From: an uncultured Demequina sp.
GTDB lineage: Bacteria > Actinomycetota > Actinomycetes > Actinomycetales > Demequinaceae
Assembly: GCA_937925595.1 (NCBI GenBank)
Contig: CALALQ010000260.1
Location: forward strand, 1 to 14,386
DNA: 14,386 nucleotides
Reading direction: 5' to 3'
Part shown: positions 8,196 to 14,386 of the stretch, in pieces
How the letters are laid out: each line of letters opens with the position of its first letter
How positions within the stretch are numbered: position 1 is the stretch's first letter
Position numbers and translations under genes: made by a program
The notes under the pieces: model-generated
The model's input: the letters and a program-made list of their open reading frames with translations, nothing else
Databases searched by the model: none
What the model was told of the DNA's origin: nothing

Positions 8196-9899
8196 GTGGA
8201 GCGAACACGATTCTCGTCCGGTCAGGACCACGTCACCCGTCACATTTTCGTCACAGGAGGCGTCGTTTCGTCTCTCGGGAAGGGCTTGACGGCTTCGAGC
8301 CTCGGCCGCCTTCTCAGGTCTCGCGGACTGCGTGTCACCATGCAGAAGCTGGACCCGTATCTCAACGTGGACCCGGGCACCATGAACCCGTTCCAGCACG
8401 GCGAGGTGTTCGTCACCGATGACGGCGCAGAGACCGACCTCGACATCGGTCACTACGAGCGCTTCCTCGACGTGAATCTTTCAGCTTCCTCGAATGTCAC
8501 GACCGGCCAGGTGTACTCGCAGGTCATCGCCAAGGAGCGTCGCGGCGAGTACCTTGGCGACACCGTCCAGGTCATTCCTCACATCACCGACGAGATCAAG
8601 CGCCGCATGCGTGCGCAGGCCGGCCCCAATGTCGACGTGATCATCACGGAGATCGGCGGCACCGTCGGTGACATCGAGTCCCAGCCGTTCCTCGAGGCCG
8701 CTCGTCAGGTGCGCCACGAGATTGGCCGTGACCAGGTGTTCTTCCTCCACGTCTCGCTCGTGCCGTTCATCGGCCCGTCCGGCGAACTCAAGACCAAGCC
8801 CACCCAGCACTCCGTCGCGGCCCTGCGATCGATCGGTATTCAGCCCGACGCTCTGGTGCTGCGGTCTGACCGGCCGGTTCCGGCGTCGGTCAAGGCCAAG
8901 GTGGCGCTCATGTGCGACGTCGACACCCAGGCCGTCGTGAACGCCGTTGACGCGCCGAGCATCTACGACATCCCCAAGGTTCTGCACTCAGAGGGCCTCG
9001 ACGCCTACGTGGTGCGCCGTCTTGACCTGCCCTTCCACGACGTGGAGTGGGGCGCGTGGAACGAGCTGCTCGACCGTGTGCACCGCCCCAAGACGGAGGT
9101 CGAGGTCGCGCTCGTTGGCAAGTACATCGACCTGCCCGACGCGTACCTGTCCGTGAGTGAGGCGTTGCGTGCTGGAGGCTTCCACCACAAGGCGAAGGTG
9201 AAGATTCGCTGGGTCGCCTCCGACCGCTGCCAGACCCCGGCTGGGGCCGAGGAGGCGCTTGGCGGCGTTGACGCGGTGCTCATCCCCGGTGGCTTTGGTG
9301 TGCGTGGCGTTGACGGGAAGATCGGCGCTGCTCGTTGGGCGCGCGAGAACCGCGTGCCAGCGCTCGGCATCTGCCTCGGTTTGCAGGTCATGGTGATGGA
9401 GTACGCGCGCACCGTGCTGGGGTTGGAGGACGCGTCGTCGTCAGAGTTCGACGCTGACACCCAGAACCCGGTGGTCGCGACCATGGAGGAGCAGCTCGAG
9501 ATCGTTGACGGCAAGGGAGACCTTGGCGGCACCATGCGCCTTGGCGAGTACAAGGCAGTGTTGAAGCCCGGCTCCGTTGTCGCTGAGACTTATGGCGCCA
9601 CCGAGGTTGGTGAGCGTCACCGTCACCGCTACGAGGTCAACAACAACTACCGTGCGCAGCTTGAGGCGGCCGGTCTCGTGGTGTCTGGCGAGTCGCCGGA
9701 CCGCTCGCTCGTGGAGTTCGTCGAGCTCCCGCGAGACGTGCACCCGTATTACGTCTCGACTCAGGCACACCCGGAGTTCCTGTCGCGGCCCACCAAGGCG
9801 CATCCGCTCTTCGCGGGTCTCATTGGTGCGGCGCTTGCTCAGCGTGAGGCAGAGCAGCCCGTCGCCGCTGAGGGCACGACGGTTCCTGCGACGGCCTGA
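8196..9899 (+). CDS. pyrG: CTP synthase
   Basis: 567-residue glutamine-hydrolysing CTP synthase (UTP + ATP + Gln to CTP). The N-terminal amidoligase domain has '[19 protein letters not shown]' with K29 in the P-loop, and '[20 protein letters not shown]'. The C-terminal class I glutamine amidotransferase domain has '[12 protein letters not shown]', the nucleophile C393 in 'LGICLGLQ', and the H525/E527 pair in 'AHPEF'. The GTG at 8196 is the only reasonable start. It gives a 15-residue leader before the conserved 'HIFVTGG', similar to actinobacterial relatives. The stop is followed after two bases by the Nudix GTG. Confidence 0.97.
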   Translation: MERTRFSSGQDHVTRHIFVTGGVVSSLGKGLTASSLGRLLRSRGLRVTMQKLDPYLNVDPGTMNPFQHGEVFVTDDGAETDLDIGHYERFLDVNLSASSNVTTGQVYSQVIAKERRGEYLGDTVQVIPHITDEIKRRMRAQAGPNVDVIITEIGGTVGDIESQPFLEAARQVRHEIGRDQVFFLHVSLVPFIGPSGELKTKPTQHSVAALRSIGIQPDALVLRSDRPVPASVKAKVALMCDVDTQAVVNAVDAPSIYDIPKVLHSEGLDAYVVRRLDLPFHDVEWGAWNELLDRVHRPKTEVEVALVGKYIDLPDAYLSVSEALRAGGFHHKAKVKIRWVASDRCQTPAGAEEALGGVDAVLIPGGFGVRGVDGKIGAARWARENRVPALGICLGLQVMVMEYARTVLGLEDASSSEFDADTQNPVVATMEEQLEIVDGKGDLGGTMRLGEYKAVLKPGSVVAETYGATEVGERHRHRYEVNNNYRAQLEAAGLVVSGESPDRSLVEFVELPRDVHPYYVSTQAHPEFLSRPTKAHPLFAGLIGAALAQREAEQPVAAEGTTVPATA

Positions 9900-9901
9900 C
9901 C

Positions 9902-10675
9902 GTGGCCAAGAAGAGGGCGGTTGAACCGGCCGCAGCTGGGGACTTCTCCGAGGTTGAGAGTGTCGAGGTTGCTGAGGTAGCCGCGCAAGAGCAGGGCGTC
10001 GAAGGGGAACCTGAGCCAGCGTCGGGCCGGGTAGAGGGCGCGGTGGTGTTCGCGGACCTGCCAGGCGGCCGCCGCGTACTGCACTCGCGCCGGTCCTTCA
10101 CGGGCAAGGTGTGGGATGTCACAACGGACCTCGTGGACCTTGGCGACGGAACGGTCGTGACCAGGGACTACATGCACCACCCAGGAGCCGTCGCCGTCTT
10201 CGCACTCAACGAGAACGGGCAAATCTACCTGGTGCGCCAGTACCGCCACCCGGTGCGTACCGAGACCTGGGAGCCGCCTGCGGGGCTGCTTGACGTGCGC
10301 GGCGAGGACCCGCTCGCAGCGGCAAAGCGCGAGCTGCACGAGGAGGCGGATCTCACCGCCGCTACGTGGAACGTGCTGATCGACTTCTTCTCCTCACCCG
10401 GCGGGTCTTCTGAAGGGATCCGCGTGTACCTCGCGCGTGACCTGGCGCCCGTTCCACAGGAGGAGCGCCACGTGCGCACCGACGAGGAGCGCGACATGAT
10501 CGGCTCGTGGGTGGACGTGCCTTCCATCCTCAATGCCGCGGCCCGCGCAGACATTGCCGGCCCCACGCTGTTGCTGGGTGCCTTCGCGCTCGATGCCGCT
10601 ATGCGCTCTGAGTGGACCACGCTGCGGCCGGCGGATGCCCCATGGCGCCGCCCGCCGACGCGGGGCGAGCACTAG
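9902..10675 (+). CDS. Nudix hydrolase, ADP-ribose pyrophosphatase type
   Basis: 257-residue Nudix protein in the place of M. tuberculosis Rv1700, a characterised ADP-ribose pyrophosphatase. The Nudix box is 'GLLDVRGEDPLAAAKRELHEEADL' in two parts: GE before the seven-residue spacer, then R-E-L-H-E-E. The usual Gly after EE is Asp here. The preceding 'WEPPAG' and later 'SSPGGSSEGIRVYLA' are typical of ADPRases. The first 47 residues are an acidic low-complexity extension. An alternative start at GTG 10043, with GAGGG at 10034-10038, would remove it. The start at 9902 is kept because it sits two bases after pyrG. The 3' half from 10301 is duplicated downstream, with 299 identical bases at 10331-10629, so the gene may be a recombinant. 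Confidence 0.93.
   Translation: MAKKRAVEPAAAGDFSEVESVEVAEVAAQEQGVEGEPEPASGRVEGAVVFADLPGGRRVLHSRRSFTGKVWDVTTDLVDLGDGTVVTRDYMHHPGAVAVFALNENGQIYLVRQYRHPVRTETWEPPAGLLDVRGEDPLAAAKRELHEEADLTAATWNVLIDFFSSPGGSSEGIRVYLARDLAPVPQEERHVRTDEERDMIGSWVDVPSILNAAARADIAGPTLLLGAFALDAAMRSEWTTLRPADAPWRRPPTRGEH
10301..10675 (+). repeat. Direct repeat, copy 1 (3' part of intact Nudix gene)
   Basis: Pairs with 11899-12273 at a constant offset of 1598 bp. Reading base by base, 10331-10629 is identical to 11929-12227 (299 bp). The 30 bp before it differ at about 9 positions and the 46 bp after it at about 10, yet both flanks still encode nearly the same residues in the same frame. Homology stops abruptly upstream of 10301/11899. 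Confidence 0.95.
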
Positions 10676-10769
10676 CCCGAGTATCGTCCGGTTGTGCTCC
10701 CGCATGGCCCGAGTTACACTCCAAACGCGTAGCAATGTGGCTATGTGTGATCAGCCAAGGGGGTGCATC
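10676..10769 (+). promoter_or_regulatory. Upstream region of the cassette with strong ribosome site
   Basis: 94-nt gap between the Nudix stop and the secreted-protein gene. AAGGGGG at 10757-10763, six bases before the ATG at 10770, is a canonical ribosome-binding site, much stronger than those of the neighbouring operon. An inverted repeat, GAGCAC (10667-10672) with GTGCTC (10694-10699), spans the Nudix stop and might form part of a terminator, though no T-tract follows. 'TTACAC' at 10714-10719 could be a -35, but I see no clear -10 at the right spacing. Confidence 0.45.
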
Positions 10770-11180
10770 ATGGATAACTTGCGGGTGGAAGTACAAGCCG
10801 CGCACGCAAGGTCCAAGCGACGTGCAGTAGCTATAGGTTTTTTTGTCTTGCTTATGACGGTTGCTGGTATAGCGCCAGCCAACGCGGCAAATACTCCGTT
10901 GAGAACCCTTTACGCCACGGGGGCGCAATCGGGATCCAACAGTTCGGGATGCGATTTTAGTTACGCGCGCAACGGGTCGGGCGACTACGCCACAACCACC
11001 CGTCCGTTCGGATCGTCGTGTTGGCAGGTGAAGGTCAGACATTACTGGAGTTCCGGCGCCAGTGGCGGCTACACCTCGTGGAAGTACACGACTTCTGGCA
11101 CAGCAACGTCGAATGTAGCCGCGAATATCGGACTATCGGAACACCGTGGCTGCTACGACACTTGTTCGCCAGGGTGGTAG
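10770..11180 (+). CDS. Secreted four-cysteine protein, unknown family
   Basis: 136-residue preprotein. A Sec signal peptide has a basic n-region (R14-S-K-R-R18), a hydrophobic stretch (about 19-33) and an ANA cleavage site after A39. The mature part is about 97 residues, rich in Ser, Gly, Thr, Tyr and Trp. Its four cysteines (C61, C84, C128, C132) could form two disulfides, and it ends 'CYDTCSPGW'. No membrane segment or catalytic motif is visible. Its codon use differs from the neighbours (ATA, AGA, AGG, CTA and TTT all appear), and GC is visibly lower, suggesting transfer. The start at 10770 is set by the strong AAGGGGG site. The stop overlaps the start of the lipoprotein gene, so the two are probably a unit. 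The small exported cysteine protein invites comparison with bacteriocins, but I do not recognise a bacteriocin family. Confidence 0.75.
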   Translation: MDNLRVEVQAAHARSKRRAVAIGFFVLLMTVAGIAPANAANTPLRTLYATGAQSGSNSSGCDFSYARNGSGDYATTTRPFGSSCWQVKVRHYWSSGASGGYTSWKYTTSGTATSNVAANIGLSEHRGCYDTCSPGW

Positions 11181-11866
11181 CGAGGACTCTGGGTAGCGCC
11201 TTTCTAGTCGGCTTGTGCGTTACGCAGTTGGCCGCGTGTAGCGGGTCCCCTCCGAGCGAGCCGGAGTCTTCGCTCTCGGACGACGATCGCTATAGTCGAT
11301 TTGGATCAATGGTGGACGATGCAGTCGCGTCGCAAGGCGACCAGATCAGTGACGCGCAGGTTGTACTGCTCATGCAGGCGAAGCGCGAGGATGCAGTCTC
11401 ATTCGAACTCGTCGTTGAGGCAGTTAACAACGCATTTGCCTGTATGGAGGGTGTTGATGCGTTTGGGACGTGGCTAGAGCCCGATACGGCCGAGGGCTTT
11501 CCGATCCCGGCGTACAAGTACGGGACAGCCCTAGGGCGTGACGAGGCCGATTGGCTCCCCGTGGCAGAAGAGTGCCTCAAGCGGGAGTCGAGTGTCGTGG
11601 AGTGGCTGTACCAGACGCAGCCGAAGGCGGTGGCGCTCGAAGCCGAGTACTTCGATGAGGTGAGGCGACCGCAGATCGTCGCTTGCCTCGTTGAGAATGG
11701 TGTCGACGTGCCTGCGGACGCCACCCGCGAAGACATTGACCTCATGGTGGTAGATCTCTACAACAAGTCTTCTGGGATGGCGTGGGTGGACAACGGGGAC
11801 GGTAGCAAGAGCGGGTATCCCACCACTCCTGACTTGGCGGTCCAATGTGACTGGGACACGCGCTAG
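11174..11866 (+). CDS. Lipoprotein partner of the secreted protein, unknown family
   Basis: 230-residue predicted lipoprotein when started at GTG 11174. The start 'MVARTLGSAFLVGLCVTQ' is followed by the lipobox L-A-A-C22, then a Ser/Pro/Glu-rich linker. The mature domain is acidic and helical, with further cysteines ('NAFACMEG', 'VAEECLKR', 'IVACLVENGVDVP', 'AVQCDWD') that may form disulfides. The segment 'ACLVENGVDVPADATREDID' resembles uncharacterised actinobacterial lipoproteins I remember, but I cannot name the family. The GTG overlaps the upstream stop by 7 nt. TTG at 11162 is an alternative start; the in-frame ATG at 11018 is unlikely because it would bury the signal peptide. A role as receptor, immunity protein or chaperone for the secreted partner is inference only. 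Confidence 0.75.
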   Translation: MVARTLGSAFLVGLCVTQLAACSGSPPSEPESSLSDDDRYSRFGSMVDDAVASQGDQISDAQVVLLMQAKREDAVSFELVVEAVNNAFACMEGVDAFGTWLEPDTAEGFPIPAYKYGTALGRDEADWLPVAEECLKRESSVVEWLYQTQPKAVALEAEYFDEVRRPQIVACLVENGVDVPADATREDIDLMVVDLYNKSSGMAWVDNGDGSKSGYPTTPDLAVQCDWDTR

Positions 11867-11901
11867 CGCGCTGGTTGAGCGGGTTATGGCCTCAATGAGG
11901 C
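11859..11901. other. Palindrome and hairpin at the cassette end
   Basis: CGCGCTAGCGCG at 859-870 of this kilobase (11859-11870) is a perfect 12-bp palindrome centred on the lipoprotein stop codon. A second small hairpin, GCCTC (11889-11893) with GAGGC (11897-11901), sits exactly where homology to the Nudix gene begins at 11899. Either could help end transcription or mark a recombination junction; neither has a T-tract. Confidence 0.4.
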
Positions 11902-12273
11902 GAGGATCCCCTGGACGACGCCAAGCGAGAGCTGCACGAGGAGGCGGATCTCACCGCCGCTACGTGGAACGTGCTGATCGACTTCTTCTCCTCACCCGGC
12001 GGGTCTTCTGAAGGGATCCGCGTGTACCTCGCGCGTGACCTGGCGCCCGTTCCACAGGAGGAGCGCCACGTGCGCACCGACGAGGAGCGCGACATGATCG
12101 GCTCGTGGGTGGACGTGCCTTCCATCCTCAATGCCGCGGCCCGCGCAGACATTGCCGGCCCCACGCTGTTGCTGGGTGCCTTCGCGCTCGATGCCGCTAT
12201 GCGCTCTGAGTGGACCACGCTGCGGCCAGCGGACGCCCCGTGGCGACGTCCGCCGGCGCGCGGGGAGCACTGA
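11899..12273 (+). pseudogene. Truncated second copy of the Nudix hydrolase 3' end
   Basis: Lacks the first 133 codons of the Nudix gene, including the N-terminal domain and the start of the Nudix box. It begins in frame at 'GEDPLDDAKRELHEEADL' and reads without interruption to a TGA at 12271-12273, ending 'RRPPARGEH'. Compared with the intact gene it has DD for AA, Ala for Thr near the end, TGA for TAG and several silent changes. The 299 bp between these differences are identical. It has no start codon or ribosome site that would give a working enzyme. It converges on the PEBP gene with a 3-nt gap. It is best read as the tail of a formerly intact Nudix allele separated by the cassette insertion. 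Confidence 0.9.
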
Positions 12274-12276
12274 GAA

Positions 12277-12879
12277 CTAGGCGGGTCCTGACCGCATTCC
12301 CGTGATGCTCGCCTCTGCGAGCTTGTGCGCCTCGATTGCCGCCTTGACGTCAGCGAAGCGGGCGCCAGCCTCGAGACCAAGCGGTGCGTCGAGGGCGTAG
12401 AGGGTGAACACGTAACTGTGGTCCGGTCCCGGCGGGCAGGGGCCGAAGTAGCCAGGTGTCGCCTGGGCCGTCGCGCCCTCGACGCCGCCCGTGTCGCCGG
12501 ATGCGCCACGGGTCATCCCTGTCGCGTCGCCAGGGATGTCGAACTGCACCCAGTGGATGTAGTTGTTCGCGGAGCGGTCCAGCATGGTGATGGCGTATGC
12601 CTGCGTGCCCTCCGGCGCGCCCGTCCACTCAAACGCGGGATTCTGGTTGTCGCCCGTGCACTGCCCGCCAAACGCATTGGCGGTGGCCCAGTCGCCCAGC
12701 TCCTCGCCGTCGGCGAAGTCGGGGCTGGTAATCGTGAAGCCCGACGCTGGCTCAGGGGAGGCGCTTGACGTCGCCGCCGGGGTGTCGCTGGTGGTGGGCT
12801 GGGAACTCGGCTCATCGGCGGGCGTGGAGCAGGCCGTGAGGCCCAGTGCCAAGGCGGTGGCAAGAACGAGGTGCTTCAT
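12277..12879 (-). CDS. PEBP-family (YbhB/YbcL, Raf kinase inhibitor-like) lipoprotein
   Basis: 200-residue lipoprotein. The signal 'MKHLVLATALALGLTAC' ends in the lipobox L-T-A-C17 and is followed by a Ser/Thr/Pro-rich linker to about residue 45. The phosphatidylethanolamine-binding protein fold then shows 'TSPDFADGEEL', 'CTGDNQNPAFEWTGAP', 'YIHWVQFDIP' and 'GYFGPCPPGPDHSYVFTLYALD', the conserved ligand-pocket segments of bacterial YbhB/YbcL proteins. The physiological ligand of these proteins is unclear. The start ATG is 51 nt downstream of the ctaA stop on the same strand, so cotranscription is possible. The 3' end faces the Nudix remnant. A small hairpin GCTCGC/GCGAGC at 12307-12322 lies within the C-terminal codons. 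Confidence 0.92.
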   Translation of the reverse strand: MKHLVLATALALGLTACSTPADEPSSQPTTSDTPAATSSASPEPASGFTITSPDFADGEELGDWATANAFGGQCTGDNQNPAFEWTGAPEGTQAYAITMLDRSANNYIHWVQFDIPGDATGMTRGASGDTGGVEGATAQATPGYFGPCPPGPDHSYVFTLYALDAPLGLEAGARFADVKAAIEAHKLAEASITGMRSGPA

Positions 12880-12924
12880 ACGCTCAGACTGTCCCCAGCG
12901 TCGGGCCGTGTGCGGGGCGCGAGG

Positions 12925-12940
12925 GAACCGTTATCGGTTC
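12925..12940 (-). other. Short hairpin across the ctaA stop codon
   Basis: GAACCG (12925-12930), loop TTAT, CGGTTC (12935-12940): a perfect 6-bp inverted repeat containing the ctaA TAA. It might stabilise the 3' end of ctaA mRNA or attenuate readthrough into the PEBP gene. It has no T-tract on the minus strand, so it is not called a terminator. Confidence 0.4.
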
Positions 12941-13854
12941 GTTACCGGCTCTGCCAGGTGGAAGAACGCGGCCATCGCGGCACTCAGCACCGCGACGCCC
13001 ACAAGGTGCAGCTCGACGATCAGGATCGGCAGGCCGGTGAAGTACTGGACGTAGCCGATCGCTCCCTGGAGCAGGCTCGCGAGGATCAGCACGGTCCACG
13101 CCTTGCGCACCTCGTCGCGCTCGCCTGCGGAGCGGTCGTTGCGCAGGAAAAAGATCAGTGCGGCGAGCGTGATGAGGAAGAGCCATACCGACGCTGCGTG
13201 AACTCTGGCGATGAGCGCGGGGTCGAGCGCGAGTCGTTCGGTGGCCTCGGGGTCGCCGCTGTGAGGACCGGCACCAGTGGTGAGCGCGCCGAGGAACATC
13301 ACAACCACGAAAATGCCGAGGTTGATGAGGCGCAGGCCAGTGAGTGGCGCGCCCTCGCGGCGGGGAGCATTGCGGTAGCGCAGCGCGATGTACACAGCGA
13401 GCCATACGAGGATGACGGAGAGCCACAGGTGAGGCGCCACGAGCCACGGATTGAGGTTCGTCCGCACGACAATTCCGCCCAAGACTGCCTGCGCGATGAT
13501 TCCGATTCCAGGGACGATGCCCCACCAGCGCAGATCAGGGCGAGTGCGCCACACGGCGATCGCCATGAGAACCGCGATGACCATCAGCACGCCGGTCATG
13601 GTGCGGTTGCCGAACTCGATGAACGGGTGGAAGCTCACTGCCTCGTGGAATACGGGAGTGAACTCGCCCGGCTCGCACTGGGGCCACGTCGAGCAGCCAA
13701 GGCCGGAGTCGGTGAGGCGCACCGCGGCGCCCGTGACGATGATGCCGCCCTGCGCGATGATGTTCGCGATGGTCAGCCCACGTCCGCGACGGCTGATGGC
13801 ATCCAATACACGCGTGCGAAGCGTCGGGCTGGCGACAGGGGCTTGGGTCACCAC
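12931..13854 (-). CDS. ctaA: Heme A synthase (COX15/CtaA family)
   Basis: 307-residue multi-pass membrane protein (about eight hydrophobic segments) that oxidises the C8 methyl of heme O to give heme A for aa3-type cytochrome oxidase. The first external loop has the cysteine pair of 'GLGCSTWPQCEPGEF'. It is followed by 'FHEAVSFHPFIEFGNRTMTG', where N replaces the His of the E-x-x-H-R motif known from Bacillus; I recall this as usual in actinobacteria. Further histidines likely to bind heme are in 'VAPHLWLSVILVW', 'ARVHAASVWLF' and 'VELHLVGVAVLSAAM'. The start is one of two adjacent GTG codons (13854 or 13851). A -10-like TAGAAT lies just before them, so the message may be leaderless. Divergent from the sufR-like gene. 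Confidence 0.95.
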   Translation of the reverse strand: MVTQAPVASPTLRTRVLDAISRRGRGLTIANIIAQGGIIVTGAAVRLTDSGLGCSTWPQCEPGEFTPVFHEAVSFHPFIEFGNRTMTGVLMVIAVLMAIAVWRTRPDLRWWGIVPGIGIIAQAVLGGIVVRTNLNPWLVAPHLWLSVILVWLAVYIALRYRNAPRREGAPLTGLRLINLGIFVVVMFLGALTTGAGPHSGDPEATERLALDPALIARVHAASVWLFLITLAALIFFLRNDRSAGERDEVRKAWTVLILASLLQGAIGYVQYFTGLPILIVELHLVGVAVLSAAMAAFFHLAEPVTNR

Positions 13855-13984
13855 CCAATTCTAGGCGGGTACAACCCTTGGCACCGCCGCCAGTTAGGTT
13901 CACCTTCCTTGCGGGGAACAGAATTACGTAACAGGATGTTTGCTTAATGACGCCGCATGCCCCACGCACCCCGGGAGAGGGATC
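13855..13984. promoter_or_regulatory. Divergent ctaA / sufR-like intergenic region
   Basis: 130-nt region between divergent genes, AT-richer than its surroundings in the middle (13915-13947). It holds AACA-GGA-TGTT at 13930-13940, a small inverted repeat that could be part of an operator, and 'TTGCGG' near 13909-13914 as a possible -35 for the rightward gene. The ribosome site of the rightward gene is GGAGAGG at 13974-13980, four bases before the ATG at 13985. Autoregulation by the SufR-like protein would be expected from the family but is not shown here. Confidence 0.4.
13858..13863 (-). promoter_or_regulatory. Possible -10 element of ctaA
   Basis: On the minus strand TAGAAT ends three bases before the first GTG and six bases before the second. 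Transcription starting about 7 nt downstream would begin at the second GTG (13851), a leaderless arrangement common in actinobacteria. No ribosome site is seen upstream, which agrees. There is no clear -35 at 16-18 nt. Confidence 0.4.
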
Positions 13985-14386
13985 ATGACCACTGACACCA
14001 CGAAGGATCGTGTGCTCAGCCTCATCGTCTCCGCTGGCCCTATCACGGCATCCACCCTCGCCAGCGAGTTGGGCGTGACTCCTGCTGCCATTCGTCGTCA
14101 CCTGAGCGCGCTTCAGCTCGACGGCCACATCCAGGACTACGAGCCTGCCAGTCGTCGACTGCGTGGCCGTGGCCGTCCGGCACGCTCATTCGTGGCCACC
14201 CCAGAGGGCCAGCAGGCGCTCGCCTCGGCCTATGCAGAGGTTGCGGTGGACGCCATGGGGTTCCTGCGCAAGGCCGGCGAGCTTGAGGCATTCGTCGAGA
14301 GCAAGGCCGCGCAGCTTGAGGCAGAGCGGCGCCCCGCCGTGCCCCAAGACGCGCCTATCGAAGCGCGTGTCCAGGCCCTGTCCGAC
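13985..14386 (+). CDS. sufR: SufR-like winged-helix transcriptional regulator (partial)
   Basis: The first 134 residues of a regulator that runs off the window. The N-terminal winged helix (about residues 5-75) has 'ASTLASELGVTPAAIRRHL' as recognition region and 'RRLRGRGRPARSFVATPEG' as the wing, characteristic of the ArsR/DeoR-like SufR family in actinobacteria. A helical segment follows ('YAEVAVDAMGFLRKAGELE'). In SufR proteins C-terminal cysteines bind an Fe-S cluster and the protein represses the suf operon; that part is outside the window, so the call rests on the N-terminal half. ctaA next to a sufR-suf cluster is a familiar actinobacterial arrangement, which supports it. Confidence 0.82.
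   Translation, partial: MTTDTTKDRVLSLIVSAGPITASTLASELGVTPAAIRRHLSALQLDGHIQDYEPASRRLRGRGRPARSFVATPEGQQALASAYAEVAVDAMGFLRKAGELEAFVESKAAQLEAERRPAVPQDAPIEARVQALSD

Noticed and set aside
11018..11173. Longer lipoprotein start at ATG 11018
   Set aside because: It would overlap most of the secreted-protein gene and put 52 residues before a clear lipoprotein signal peptide.
10770..11180. Secreted protein as a lactococcin 972-type bacteriocin
   Set aside because: Size and signal peptide are compatible, but the conserved lactococcin 972 pattern is not convincing, four cysteines are present, and the usual membrane protein and ABC transporter partners are missing.
10676..11898. Insertion sequence or integrase-driven island
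   Set aside because: No transposase, integrase, terminal inverted repeats or short target duplication is seen; the flanking repeats are long Nudix gene sequence.
11971..12273. 100-codon frame in the Nudix remnant as an independent gene
   Set aside because: It is the internal 3' part of the duplicated Nudix gene, with no ribosome site and no complete domain.
12871..13947. 358-codon plus-strand frame opposite ctaA
   Set aside because: Charged, low-complexity translation without motifs; the minus strand encodes a clear CtaA.

Overview
This is a high-GC actinobacterial chromosome segment. The evidence is the 23S/5S sequence, the frequent GTG starts with 1-4 nt gene overlaps, and a gene order matching the Mycobacterium tuberculosis Rv1691-Rv1700 block (recalled, not searched). 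The overall look suggests Micrococcales, for example Cellulomonadaceae or Demequinaceae; that placement is inference.

Layout. Positions 1-375 are the 3' end of an rRNA operon (23S tail, spacer, 5S rRNA), closed by a strong hairpin terminator at 386-424. From 467 to 10675 runs a tightly packed plus-strand block: a basic hexapeptide-repeat/helical-repeat protein, a HAD phosphatase, a 56-residue acidic protein, tlyA (rRNA 2'-O-methyltransferase), nadK (NAD kinase), recN (DNA repair), steA and steB (cell separation), pyrG (CTP synthase) and an ADP-ribose pyrophosphatase-type Nudix hydrolase. Most neighbours overlap by 4 nt or sit within 5 nt, so this looks like one operon or a few, with a possible internal promoter before pyrG. 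Housekeeping functions (translation, cofactors, nucleotides, repair, division) are mixed, as in related actinobacteria.

Accessory region. Between 10676 and 11898 lies a lower-GC two-gene cassette. It encodes a secreted 136-residue protein with four cysteines and, overlapping it, a 230-residue lipoprotein. The cassette is bracketed by the 3' part of the Nudix gene: the intact gene upstream and a truncated, in-frame second copy at 11899-12273. The two copies share 299 identical bases, but diverge on both sides of that block while still encoding nearly the same protein. This points to recombination with a related allele or to gene conversion, not a simple tandem duplication. I could not assign the cassette proteins to a known family; they are the best candidate for something undescribed.

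Right end. On the minus strand are a PEBP-family (YbhB/YbcL) lipoprotein (12277-12879) and ctaA, heme A synthase (12931-13854). Divergent from ctaA is the start of a SufR-like winged-helix regulator (from 13985, cut by the window edge), which probably leads into a suf iron-sulfur operon outside the window. No tRNA, CRISPR array, transposase or integrase was seen.
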